A DNA stretch of 64,000 nucleotides from positions 1-64,000 of the forward strand of contig CANKWX010000008.1 of assembly GCA_947487165.1 (NCBI GenBank), given 5' to 3'. The notes beneath the pieces are model-generated. The model saw nothing but the letters and a program-made list of their open reading frames with translations, had not been told where the DNA came from and made no database searches. How positions within the stretch are numbered: position 1 is the first letter of the stretch; every line of letters begins with the position of its first letter. This stretch comes from Burkholderiales bacterium. GTDB lineage: Bacteria; Pseudomonadota; Gammaproteobacteria; Burkholderiales; Burkholderiaceae_E. This document shows positions 48,215 to 61,149 of the stretch, one piece after another. Both the position numbers and the translations under genes were made by a program.

Positions 48215-49735
48215 ATGACAATGACCGCAACCGCCGAGCCAGGCACCCGGGCAGCTTCAAAGCCCGACCCATCGGGCGAAACCTTCGACATGCTGATCGT
48301 AGGCGCCGGAATCTCCGGTATCGGCGCCGCATGGCATCTCAAGACGCGATCGCCCGGAACCCGTTTCGTCATTCTTGAGACCCAGGATGACTACGGCGGC
48401 ACCTGGCGCACCCACCGCTATCCCGGTATCCGCTCCGACAGCGATCTCTACACCTTCGGTTATCGCTTCAAGCCCTGGACCGGCGCACCGATCGCCTCGG
48501 CCGACAAGATCCTGACCTACATGAAAGAGGTCATCGATGAAAATGATCTGAGCCGCCATATCCGTTACCGGCATCGCATCGATTCGGCCAGCTGGTCGGG
48601 GGTAGACCGGCTGTGGCGGCTCGAGGTCACACGCCTTGACACCGGCGAGTCACTGCAAATCGCCACGCGTTTCTTGTGGATGTGCCAGGGCTACTACCGC
48701 CATTCGCAGGGCTATACGCCGCAGTGGCCGGGCATGGACCGTTTCAAGGGTCAGATCGTCCATCCCCAGAACTGGCCCGACGACCTCGATCTGAGCGGCA
48801 AGCGGGTAGTGGTGATCGGCTCGGGCGCCACCGCGGCCACGATCGTGCCGGCGATCGCCGCGCAATGCGGCCACGTGACGCTGCTGCAGCGCTCGCCCAC
48901 CTACTTCATCACCGGTCGCAATGCCAATGTGCTCGCCGATACCCTGCGCGAGCTCGATATTGACGAAACCTGGATTCACGAGATCGTTCGCCGCAAGATC
49001 CTGCACGATCAGTCGGTCTTTACCCGTCGCTGCGAGACCGAGCCGGAAGTGGTTACCCGCGAACTGCTTGGCGGCGTGAAGGCCTATCTCGGTGAGGACT
49101 ACGACGTTGCCAGGCATTTCACGCCGCGTTATGCGCCCTGGAAGCAGCGCATCGCCTTCATCCCTGATGGTGATCTTTTTCGCGGCATCCGCAGCGGCAA
49201 GGCCTCGGTGGTCACCGATGAGATCGACACCTACAACGAGACCGGGCTGCTGCTGAAATCAGGCGAGCAGCTCGATGCCGATGTGATCATCACCGCCACC
49301 GGTTTCGATCTCAATGTGCTGGGCGACATTGCATTTTCGATCGACGGCAAGCCCCTCGATTTCGCCAGCACCGTGAGCTACCGTGGCCTGATGTTCACCG
49401 GTGTGCCGAATATGCTTTGGGTCTTCGGCTATTTCAGGGCGAGCTGGACGCTGCGCGTCGATATCGTTGCTGATTTCATTTGCCGTCTGCTCAAAGAGAT
49501 GGAAGCTCGGCAGGCCACGGTCGTGACCCCGGCGCTGCGGCCGCAGGATCAGGGGATGTCCCTGTCGCCCTGGGTCGATCCGGGCAATTTCAATCCGGGC
49601 TACATCATGCGTGGTCTGCACCTGATGCCCAGACAGGGCGATCACCACCCCTGGAAGCACGGTCAGGATTACATGACCGAAAAAGATGAACTGCCGGTTG
49701 CCGATCTCGGCGACGGTGCCCTGATTTTCAAGTGA
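48215..49735 (+). CDS. Flavin-containing/Baeyer-Villiger monooxygenase, EthA-like
   Basis: 506 residues. FAD site IVGAGISGIGAAWHL, then ILETQDDYGGTWRTHRYPGI. The Baeyer-Villiger-type motif FKGQIVHPQNWP (FxGxxxHxxxW) follows, and VVVIGSGATAATIVPAIA is the NADPH-binding Rossmann. Spacing and the YPGIRSDSDLYTFGY stretch are like EthA-type monooxygenases that oxidise ketones and thioamides. It likely inserts oxygen next to a carbonyl, giving an ester. Followed after 13 bp by a second monooxygenase. Confidence 0.92.
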   Translation: MTMTATAEPGTRAASKPDPSGETFDMLIVGAGISGIGAAWHLKTRSPGTRFVILETQDDYGGTWRTHRYPGIRSDSDLYTFGYRFKPWTGAPIASADKILTYMKEVIDENDLSRHIRYRHRIDSASWSGVDRLWRLEVTRLDTGESLQIATRFLWMCQGYYRHSQGYTPQWPGMDRFKGQIVHPQNWPDDLDLSGKRVVVIGSGATAATIVPAIAAQCGHVTLLQRSPTYFITGRNANVLADTLRELDIDETWIHEIVRRKILHDQSVFTRRCETEPEVVTRELLGGVKAYLGEDYDVARHFTPRYAPWKQRIAFIPDGDLFRGIRSGKASVVTDEIDTYNETGLLLKSGEQLDADVIITATGFDLNVLGDIAFSIDGKPLDFASTVSYRGLMFTGVPNMLWVFGYFRASWTLRVDIVADFICRLLKEMEARQATVVTPALRPQDQGMSLSPWVDPGNFNPGYIMRGLHLMPRQGDHHPWKHGQDYMTEKDELPVADLGDGALIFK

Positions 49736-49748
49736 CCGCGGAGTAATG

Positions 49749-51368
<1,620 letters not shown>

Positions 51369-51474
51369 GCGAGTCTGAGCGACCGAGCGAATGGGGCGCA
51401 TCGTCAAACTCTCGGGCGCAAGGGTCGAGTAAAAGTCGGTGTCTCCCCCGGTTTCGGTGGACAATGGAGGGCTG

Positions 51475-53898
<2,424 letters not shown>

Positions 53899-53968
53899 TA
53901 TCGTCCTGCGGATGGCTTTGGGTAACCCCTTCGGCCATACCCACCAAAACAATGATCGGAGACACCAG

Positions 53969-54967
53969 ATGGCAGCAGGCAAGGGATTTTCGCGTCGATC
54001 GCTGATGGGAGCGTCGGTTGCGGCGCTGATGACCACCCTCGCGCCGATGGCCAGAGGCCAGTCGTGGCCCGGCAAACCGATTCGTCTGGTGACCGGATTT
54101 CCGCCCGGCAGTGCCACCGATGGGGTTGCCCGGGTGCTGGCCGAGCAGATTCGCATCAAGCTTGGCCAGCCGGTGGTGGTCGAGAACAGGCCGGGCGCCA
54201 ATGGCGCACTTGGCGCAGCCGAAGTGGCCCGTTCTGCATCCGATGGCTACACCCTGCTGGTCACCAACTCAAGCAGCATCACGGTCAATCCGCAGGTCTA
54301 TAAAAAGCTCGGCTATCTGCCCGAGCGCGATTTCACGCCGGTCTCGATGGTCGTGTCAGCGCCCTTCATCATGACAATCAACCCCGCCAATGAGCGCTTG
54401 GCCGGCGTCAATACCGTGGCCGATCTGGTCGCGCTGGCCAAGCGCAAGCCGGGCGAGATCACGTATGGCTCGGGCGGACCGGGCAATCTCGCCCATCTGG
54501 GCTTCGAGCTGATCAATCAGCGTGCCGGCATCAAGACGACGCACGTCCCCTACAAGAGTGGTGTGAATGCGCAGCTCGGTGTGATCGGCAAGGAAATCGA
54601 TGTGCTGCTCGATACGCCCAATACCGTGCCCAACGTCAAGTCGGGCAAGCTCAAGGCGCTCGCGGTCTCGACCGCGGCACGCTGGCGCGATCTGCCCGAT
54701 GTACCGACCATGATCGAGTCGGGCTACCTCGGCTTTGATGTGCCTTTCTGGCTGGGTGTACTCGCGCCCGCCAAGACGCCGTCAGCGATCATCGATACGC
54801 TCTATGCAGCGATACTGGGCTCGCGTGACGATCCGGCTGCGGTGCAGGGGCTGCTCAATCAGGGAAAGATCGAATTGCTCGACCCGCAGACCTTCGCCGG
54901 TCGAATTCGGGCAGAGACCACCCAATGGGGTGAGGTGATCAGGCGCGAGAATATCCAGCTCGACTGA
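53969..54967 (+). CDS. Bug-type solute receptor, Tat-like signal
   Basis: 332 residues. ATG at 53969 with CGGAGACACC upstream; the longer frame lies inside ygiQ. The N-terminus GKGFSRRSLMGASVAALMT has an RR pair before the hydrophobic core, as in a twin-arginine signal, and ends at ARGQS. Mature Bug motifs IRLVTGFPPGSATDGVAR, VVVENRPGANGALGAAEVAR and ASDGYTLLVTNS. No permease is adjacent. It may bring the substrate of the monooxygenase block to the cell, by position only. Confidence 0.92.
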   Translation: MAAGKGFSRRSLMGASVAALMTTLAPMARGQSWPGKPIRLVTGFPPGSATDGVARVLAEQIRIKLGQPVVVENRPGANGALGAAEVARSASDGYTLLVTNSSSITVNPQVYKKLGYLPERDFTPVSMVVSAPFIMTINPANERLAGVNTVADLVALAKRKPGEITYGSGGPGNLAHLGFELINQRAGIKTTHVPYKSGVNAQLGVIGKEIDVLLDTPNTVPNVKSGKLKALAVSTAARWRDLPDVPTMIESGYLGFDVPFWLGVLAPAKTPSAIIDTLYAAILGSRDDPAAVQGLLNQGKIELLDPQTFAGRIRAETTQWGEVIRRENIQLD

Positions 54968-54984
54968 GCGGCGCTGGATACCTG

Positions 54985-56424
54985 TCAAGGATTGGCGGCG
55001 GCGTCGATCCAGCTGCCACCCATCGCCAGATAGACCTTGACCACCGCGGCAAGTGATTGGCCGAGGTCCTGGGCATAGGCGAGCTCAGCCGGAAACAGTT
55101 GCTGCTGGGCGTAGAGGACCGAGAGGTAGTCGGTGTAGCCGCCGTTATAGCGCAGGGTCGACAGGCGCAAGGTTTCGCTCAGTGCATCAACCCGCTTTTT
55201 CTCGGCCCTGACCTGTTCGCCCAGTTTGATGCGACCGATGAGCGCATTATTGACGTCGGCAAACGCCGATTGCACCACCGACAGGTAGTTGAACATCGCG
55301 GCTTTTTGCTGCGCTTGCGCCTGATTGACCTGCCCTTCGATCAGGCCGCCGGTGAACAGCGGTCCGGTGATCGTGGCACCGAGCGCGGTAGTGATCTTTC
55401 CGCCCGATATCAGATTCGACAGCTGGCTGCTCGAGGCACCAAGGCCGCCGGTGAGCGAAATGCTCGGGTAATAGAGTGCCTTGGCAGCCCCGATGAGGGC
55501 ATTGGCGGCAATCAGCTGCTGTTCGGCCTGATCGATGTCCGGGCGCCGCTCGAGCAATTGGGAGGGCAGTCCGGTGGGTACCGCCGGGCGCATGAGTGCG
55601 GTCAGAGTCTTGCCCCGCGCGATCGGTCCCGGATTGCGACCCAGCAGCGCCGACAGACTGTTTTCAGTGACCGCGATGCTGTTTTCGATCTGAGGAATGA
55701 CCGCCGCTGCGGCCTCGTACTGCGAGCGCGACTGCTCAAGCGTAAGCAGAGAGATCTGGCCATACTTGAATTGCAGTTCGAAGAGGCGCACCGATTCGGC
55801 ATAGGTGCCCAGGGTACGCTTGGCGATCGCGAGCTGTTCATCGAGTGAGCGCAGCTGGATATAGGCATTGGCGACCGATCCGACCAGCGACAGCACGACG
55901 CCGCGGCGGGTCGCATCGTTTGCCAGGATATTGGCCTGGGCCGATTCCGAGAGCCGGCGAATGCGCCCCCACAGATCGAGCTCCCAGCTGGCACTGAGCA
56001 TCAGGCTGTAAGTAGTCTGCGAGTTCGGCGCAGTCGATCCAAGCTGCACGCCATTGATCTCCGACTGATTGCTCAGGTTCAGGTGCTGTCCTTTGCCCTG
56101 GTAACCGATCTGCGGAAAGAATGCCGAGCGCTGCTGCATCAGAATGGCCGAGGCAGCGTCCACATTGGCGAGCGCGACTTTGACCGAGTAATTGCCGGCA
56201 ACCGCTTCGGTGATCAGCGCGTCGAGCACCGGATCGCCGAACTGCTTCCACCAGGCGAGTTCGGCGAGATCGCGCGCGGTGGGGTCGGTCTCGCGGTAGG
56301 ACGCAGGCGCGTCAATCGCCGGGCGGGAATAATCAGGCCCGACCACCATGCAGCCGCTCAGGCCCGCACTCAGGCCCGCGACCACGGTCAGGCACAGGCT
56401 GGACAGCCCCAGAGCACGGCGCAT
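54985..56424 (-). CDS. RND efflux outer-membrane lipoprotein, NodT/OprM family
   Basis: 479 residues from the ATG at 56424, which touches the stop of the pump gene. Lipoprotein signal GLSSLCLTVVAGLSAGLSGC with lipobox LSGC, then VVGPDYSRPAIDAP. Two repeats of the TolC-like helical barrel (ELAWWKQFGDPVLDALITEA, RPDIDQAEQQLIAANALIGA) follow. Forms the outer-membrane channel of the tripartite pump encoded upstream. Confidence 0.93.
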   Translation of the reverse strand: MRRALGLSSLCLTVVAGLSAGLSGCMVVGPDYSRPAIDAPASYRETDPTARDLAELAWWKQFGDPVLDALITEAVAGNYSVKVALANVDAASAILMQQRSAFFPQIGYQGKGQHLNLSNQSEINGVQLGSTAPNSQTTYSLMLSASWELDLWGRIRRLSESAQANILANDATRRGVVLSLVGSVANAYIQLRSLDEQLAIAKRTLGTYAESVRLFELQFKYGQISLLTLEQSRSQYEAAAAVIPQIENSIAVTENSLSALLGRNPGPIARGKTLTALMRPAVPTGLPSQLLERRPDIDQAEQQLIAANALIGAAKALYYPSISLTGGLGASSSQLSNLISGGKITTALGATITGPLFTGGLIEGQVNQAQAQQKAAMFNYLSVVQSAFADVNNALIGRIKLGEQVRAEKKRVDALSETLRLSTLRYNGGYTDYLSVLYAQQQLFPAELAYAQDLGQSLAAVVKVYLAMGGSWIDAAANP

Positions 56425-56425
56425 C

Positions 56426-59400
56426 TCACTCGTCCTTGTCGCGAGACGCCACGCGATGGGGCGCTTGCCCGTCATCGGCCAAACCCTCGGCGGCGGCAGG
56501 CGCCTCTCGCCTGGACAGTTTGTCAAAGAGCAGGAAAAAGAGCGGCACGAAGAGCAGGGCGAGCGTGCTGGCCCCGATCATGCCGCCGATGATTCCGGTG
56601 CCCAGCGAATGACGTGAATTTGCGCCGGCACCCACCGAAATCGCCAGCGGAACGCAGCCGAGGATGAAGGCGAGCGAGGTCATGATGATCGGGCGCAATC
56701 GCAGCTCGCCGGCCTCGACCGCAGCCTCGAGCGCCGACTTGCCCTGCTGTCTGAGTTCGACTGCGAACTCGACGATCAGAATCGCGTTTTTCGCGGCAAG
56801 ACCGACCAGCACCAGCAGGCCGATCTGGAAGTAGACATCGTTCTCCAGCCCGCGTGCCCAGGTGGCCAGCAGTGCACCAATGATGCCGAAGGGCACGGCA
56901 GTCAGCACCGCACCCGGCAGAGCCCAGGATTCATACATCGCAGCCAGGATGAGGAAGACGATCAGGATGCCGAAGGCAAAGGCGAAGGCCGAGCTGCTGC
57001 CCGCCTGCAGTTCCTGATAGGCCATGCCCGACCAGGCGAAGTCATAGCCTGCCGGCAAGGATGTGCGGGCGGTTTCCTGCATGGCCTTGATCGCATCGCC
57101 CGAGCTGTAGCCGGGCGCGGCACCGCCGGTGACCTGAGCCGCCGGAAAGCCGTTGAAGTGCGGCATGAGGTCGGGGCCGACGACATATTCGGTGGTGACC
57201 ATCGCCGACAGCGGCACCATCTGGCCACTGTTCGATCGGGTATAGAGCTTGGTCAGATCGGTGGGGGTTTGCCGATAGGGCGCATCGGCCTGCAGGATCA
57301 CGTTCCAGACCCGGCTGTATTCGGTGAACTGGCTCACCACAATCGAGCCGAACTGAGCCTGTAGTGCGGCATTCACATCGCTGATCGGCACATTGAGCAG
57401 TAGCGCGCGCGACCGGTCGACATTGACCCTGAGCTGTTGCGAGACCGCCTTGAAGGTGGTTCGCACGCCGGAGAGTTCGGGGCGGTTGCCGAGGTCGGCA
57501 ATGAATTTCTGGGTGACCTCGTTGAGTTTTGCCGGGTCGCCCGATGCCTTGTCCTGAATCCAGAATTCGAAGCCGCCGGTGGTGCCGATACCCGGTATCG
57601 CGGGTGGTGCGATCGGGATCATCACGCCGGTCTCGACGGTGTCGCGCGCCTCGATCGCAGCCCCCATCAGGATCGCCCGGGCGTTCTCGGCGCGGGCTTT
57701 CTCGGTCGTGGCGTAACGATCCTTGAAGTCGGTGAAGGTGATGAAGAGCGTCGAGGTGTTGGCTTTGAACTGGCCGTCGATCAGGCTGAAGCCATTGATG
57801 ATCGTGCGATTGGCCACCGCTGGGTTTTTCGCAAAGATCGCATCGATCTGCTCGCCGGTTTTTGCGGTACGCGGCAGCGTGGCCGAGTCGGGCATGATGA
57901 TCTGACCGAGCACATAGCCCTGATCTTCATTGGGTACGAAGCTCGTGGGCAGATCGCGAAAAAGAATGAAGATGCCGGCGATCATGATCGCGATCACCAC
58001 ACCCGACACCAGCAGTCGTCGAATGAAGAACTGGACGCTGCGGCCGTAGGATTTGGTCAGGCGCTCGAACCACCGGTTGAAGGCGGCGAAAAAACCGCGC
58101 TGCGGTTTGTCAGAGTGCTTGAGCAGCAGCGCCGACATGGCCGGTGTCAGCGTCAGCGCCACGAAGCCGGAGAGCGCCACCGACAGCACGATGGTGAGCG
58201 CAAACTGCTTGTAGAGCTGGCCGGTCGTGCCGGGCAGGAACGCTGCAGGAATGAAGACCGCGGCCATCACCAGCACCACGGCAATCACCGGACCCGACAC
58301 CTCTTGCATGGCTCTGATTGAGGCAGCTTTGGCGTCCAGGTGATGCTCGACCATATTGCGTTCGACGTTTTCGACCACCACGATCGCATCGTCCACCACG
58401 ATGCCGATGGCCAGTACCAGGCCGAACAGCGTGAGCTGATTGATCGAAAAGCCAAGCGCCAGCATGCCGGCGAAGGTGCCGATCAGCGACACGAAGATGG
58501 CGACGATGCAGATGAGGGTGGCGCGCAGGTTCTGAAGGAACAGGTAGACCACCAGGACCACCAGCACGATGGCTTCGAGCAGTGTGTGCAGGACCTCCTC
58601 GATCGACAGGCGAACGAAGTCGGTCGTGTCGAGGGCGATCACATAGTCGATGCCTGCCGGCATCGTCTTCTTGAGATCTTCCATCGCCTTGCGCACCGCC
58701 TTCGAGACATCAAGGCCGTTGGCGCCCGGCTGCTGATAGATCGCAATCGGTGTGGCCGGCATGCCGTTGAGGCGGTTGTCGTCGATGTAGGCGCGGCGCC
58801 CGGTTTCGGCGCGGGCGACATCCTTGAGGCGAACGATGGCGCTGCCGTCGGCATTGGCGCGCAGGATGATGTTTTCGTATTTTCGCGGGTCGATGAAGGG
58901 CGACTGGGTCAGCACCGGAAAGTTCAGATCGACTTGCCCGGTGGAAGGCTCCTGATTGATCTGGCCTGCGCCGATCACCGCGTTCTGGCTCGAGACAGCG
59001 GACTGGATATCGGAGGTGGTGATGCCGAGCGACGCCATGCGATCGGGGTTCATCCAAAGGCGCATGGCCTGGTCGGGCACACCGAAGATCTGCGCCTGAC
59101 CGGCGCCCTCGATCCGCTTGATCGCATCGAGCACATAGACATTCGCATAATTGCGGACGTAATCGGGCGAGTAACGGGCGTCCTTGTCGTAGAGCCCGAT
59201 GATCATCAGCGTGCTGGCCGACTTCTTTTGCACCGATACGCCGTATTGCGCCACCGCGCTTGGCAGTTGAGGTGCGGCGAGGTTCACCCGGTTCTGGACC
59301 TGGACCTGCGCAGTGTCCGGATCGGTGTCGAGCGTGAAATAGACGGTGATCGTCAGCTGCCCGGTATTCGAGCTCACCGACGTCATGTACATCATGTTGT

Positions 59401-59620
59401 CGACGCCGTTGATCTGGGCCTCAATCGGCGAGGCCACCGAGTCACCGACAGTTTTGGCATCCGCACCGGGGTAGGTGGTGGTGACCGTAATCTGTACCGG
59501 GGTGATGTTCGGATACTGCGCCACCGGCAAGGCGGTCACCGAGACCAGTCCGGCCACCACGATCAGCAGCGACAGCACGGTCGCAAAGATCGGGCGCTCG
59601 ATGAAGAACCTTGAGAACAT
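56426..59620 (-). CDS. RND multidrug efflux pump, HAE1 family (AcrB/MexB-like)
   Basis: 1064 residues, the normal size of AcrB/MexB homologues. The N-terminal MFSRFFIERPIFATVLSLLI is the conserved start of the family. Twelve membrane helices are arranged as 1+5 and 1+5, with two large periplasmic loops. Helix 4 LVLAIGIVVDDAIVVVENVE carries the Asp pair of the proton relay. Exports toxic hydrophobic compounds with the adaptor and channel encoded beside it. Starts 18 bp after the adaptor gene. Confidence 0.96.
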   Translation of the reverse strand: MFSRFFIERPIFATVLSLLIVVAGLVSVTALPVAQYPNITPVQITVTTTYPGADAKTVGDSVASPIEAQINGVDNMMYMTSVSSNTGQLTITVYFTLDTDPDTAQVQVQNRVNLAAPQLPSAVAQYGVSVQKKSASTLMIIGLYDKDARYSPDYVRNYANVYVLDAIKRIEGAGQAQIFGVPDQAMRLWMNPDRMASLGITTSDIQSAVSSQNAVIGAGQINQEPSTGQVDLNFPVLTQSPFIDPRKYENIILRANADGSAIVRLKDVARAETGRRAYIDDNRLNGMPATPIAIYQQPGANGLDVSKAVRKAMEDLKKTMPAGIDYVIALDTTDFVRLSIEEVLHTLLEAIVLVVLVVYLFLQNLRATLICIVAIFVSLIGTFAGMLALGFSINQLTLFGLVLAIGIVVDDAIVVVENVERNMVEHHLDAKAASIRAMQEVSGPVIAVVLVMAAVFIPAAFLPGTTGQLYKQFALTIVLSVALSGFVALTLTPAMSALLLKHSDKPQRGFFAAFNRWFERLTKSYGRSVQFFIRRLLVSGVVIAIMIAGIFILFRDLPTSFVPNEDQGYVLGQIIMPDSATLPRTAKTGEQIDAIFAKNPAVANRTIINGFSLIDGQFKANTSTLFITFTDFKDRYATTEKARAENARAILMGAAIEARDTVETGVMIPIAPPAIPGIGTTGGFEFWIQDKASGDPAKLNEVTQKFIADLGNRPELSGVRTTFKAVSQQLRVNVDRSRALLLNVPISDVNAALQAQFGSIVVSQFTEYSRVWNVILQADAPYRQTPTDLTKLYTRSNSGQMVPLSAMVTTEYVVGPDLMPHFNGFPAAQVTGGAAPGYSSGDAIKAMQETARTSLPAGYDFAWSGMAYQELQAGSSSAFAFAFGILIVFLILAAMYESWALPGAVLTAVPFGIIGALLATWARGLENDVYFQIGLLVLVGLAAKNAILIVEFAVELRQQGKSALEAAVEAGELRLRPIIMTSLAFILGCVPLAISVGAGANSRHSLGTGIIGGMIGASTLALLFVPLFFLLFDKLSRREAPAAAEGLADDGQAPHRVASRDKDE

Positions 59621-59638
59621 GCTTGCGTCCGACCGGCG

Positions 59639-60814
59639 TCAGGGTTTTCTTGCTGCAGCAGCCGGTGCGGCCGGTGCCGCTGCCGACACTTTTGCGGTAT
59701 CGCCCGCTCTCAGCTTCAGACCGCCATCGACCACCACCTGATCGCCCGCCTTCAGGCCATCGTTGATGAACCACTGGTCCCCATACCAGTCGCCAACCGC
59801 AACCGGACGATTTTCAACCCGGCCATCAGCATCGATCACCCAGACGAAATGGCCCTTGGAGCCCTGTTGCACGGCGCGCTGAGGCACGAGGATCGCGTTA
59901 GGTCGGGTTGCGCCCTTCAGACGCACCTTCACATACTGATTGGGCCGCAGTTCGCCTTCCGGGTTGCTTACCGTGACCCGGATCAGGAAGGTGCCTGTCT
60001 GCGGGTTATAGGCCGGATCGATGAACGAGATCGAGCCGGAATGCGCAAACGCGGTGCCGTCGCTCAACACGATTTCGGCCGAAAGCGCCTTGTTTTGCGG
60101 GCCTTTCAGCCGCCCGGCGCGGACTTCATTACGCAGGTCCGACAGCTCGTTTTCGGAAATGCTGAAGTTGGCCCACATCGGGTTGAGCGACGAGACCGTA
60201 GTCAGCAGATTGTTCTGTGCGCTGAGATAAGCGCCTTCCTTTTGCTGAGCCGCGGCGGCCACGCCCCGCAAGGGCGACTCGATGGTGGTGTACGACAGAT
60301 TGAGTTTTGCGGTCTCGACACTGGCCGTGGCCTGCTCAAGCGAGGCCTTGGTCGTCTGCTCCTGGCCGGTTGCATCGTCAAGGTCTTTTTGCGACAGCGC
60401 GTTGAGCTCGACCAGTGGTTTGACGCGCTTCAGATTGGCGAGCGCAGTGTCATGGGCGGCTCTGGCGCTTGCCTGTGAGGCCCGGGCGCCATCGAGTTGC
60501 ACGATGAAGGGCTTCTTGTCCATTTCGAACAAGATCTGCCCGGGCTTGACCACGGTCCCCTCGGTGTAGCGCTGTTTGTCGAGAAAACCACTGACCCGCG
60601 CGACGATGCTGACCTGCTGCGGGCTTTGCGTCAGCGCTACAAATTCGTTGACCACCGGCGTATCGCGAACCTCGACCTTGGTCACGGTCACTTCCGGCGG
60701 TGGTGGTGGCGGTGGCGATGCTGTCTGCTTCTCGCAGCCTGCGGCGAAAAGCAGCACTGACAGACATGCAGCGCGCAGCGAGTTCTGCAGTGTGCAATCG
60801 AGGCGACGAATCAT
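59639..60814 (-). CDS. RND efflux periplasmic adaptor (MFP), lipoprotein
   Basis: 391 residues. Signal SLRAACLSVLLFAAGC ends in lipobox FAAGC, followed by a run of eight Pro. The adaptor core contains VSIVARVSGFLDKQRYTEGT, then the coiled-coil hairpin (residues about 110-185), lipoyl and beta-barrel domains (IRVTVSNPEGELRPNQYVKV). Links the pump to the outer-membrane channel. First gene of the three-gene efflux operon. No regulator gene is adjacent. Confidence 0.94.
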   Translation of the reverse strand: MIRRLDCTLQNSLRAACLSVLLFAAGCEKQTASPPPPPPPEVTVTKVEVRDTPVVNEFVALTQSPQQVSIVARVSGFLDKQRYTEGTVVKPGQILFEMDKKPFIVQLDGARASQASARAAHDTALANLKRVKPLVELNALSQKDLDDATGQEQTTKASLEQATASVETAKLNLSYTTIESPLRGVAAAAQQKEGAYLSAQNNLLTTVSSLNPMWANFSISENELSDLRNEVRAGRLKGPQNKALSAEIVLSDGTAFAHSGSISFIDPAYNPQTGTFLIRVTVSNPEGELRPNQYVKVRLKGATRPNAILVPQRAVQQGSKGHFVWVIDADGRVENRPVAVGDWYGDQWFINDGLKAGDQVVVDGGLKLRAGDTAKVSAAAPAAPAAAARKP

Positions 60815-61149
60815 TCAGTTCTCGAGAGAAAGCAGAAGGTGTGTGCAGGACGACCCGCTATGACCAACCCGAGTCGCGACGCAGTATAGCTCAGGCTCGT
60901 CGTCACGGCTTTTGCAGCGCTTTTTCGGCTCATTTCGCCTGACGCATCGATTCCACGACGCTGTTGATCAGACGCTCATCAATGATCAATCGATCAGCGC
61001 CAAAGGGTCGACCGGGAATCAGATGCTGGCTGAGGCTCTGGTAACCTAAGGACATTGATCATGACTAACCCGGAGACATTCTGTCCCGGATCCAGGCATG
61101 GCGGGCTTTATTGATCTCGGCAGGAAGCGATGGTCGAAGTGATGAACCG
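60815..61149. other. Intergenic region between efflux operon and hybrid kinase
   Basis: 335 bp without a convincing gene, divergent promoters on both sides. A minus-strand TATACT (60883-60888) could be the -10 of the efflux operon, with a 5' leader of about 70 bp. Three copies of the palindromic hexamer TGATCA occur at 60965-60970, 60983-60988 and 61056-61061; no regulator can be assigned. A TTG that extends the kinase frame lies at 61111. Confidence 0.5.

Noticed and set aside
60965-61061. Replication origin or DnaA boxes among the TGATCA motifs
   Set aside because: TGATCA is simply a palindromic hexamer; no DnaA-box cluster, AT-rich unwinding element or dnaA/dnaN gene is nearby.
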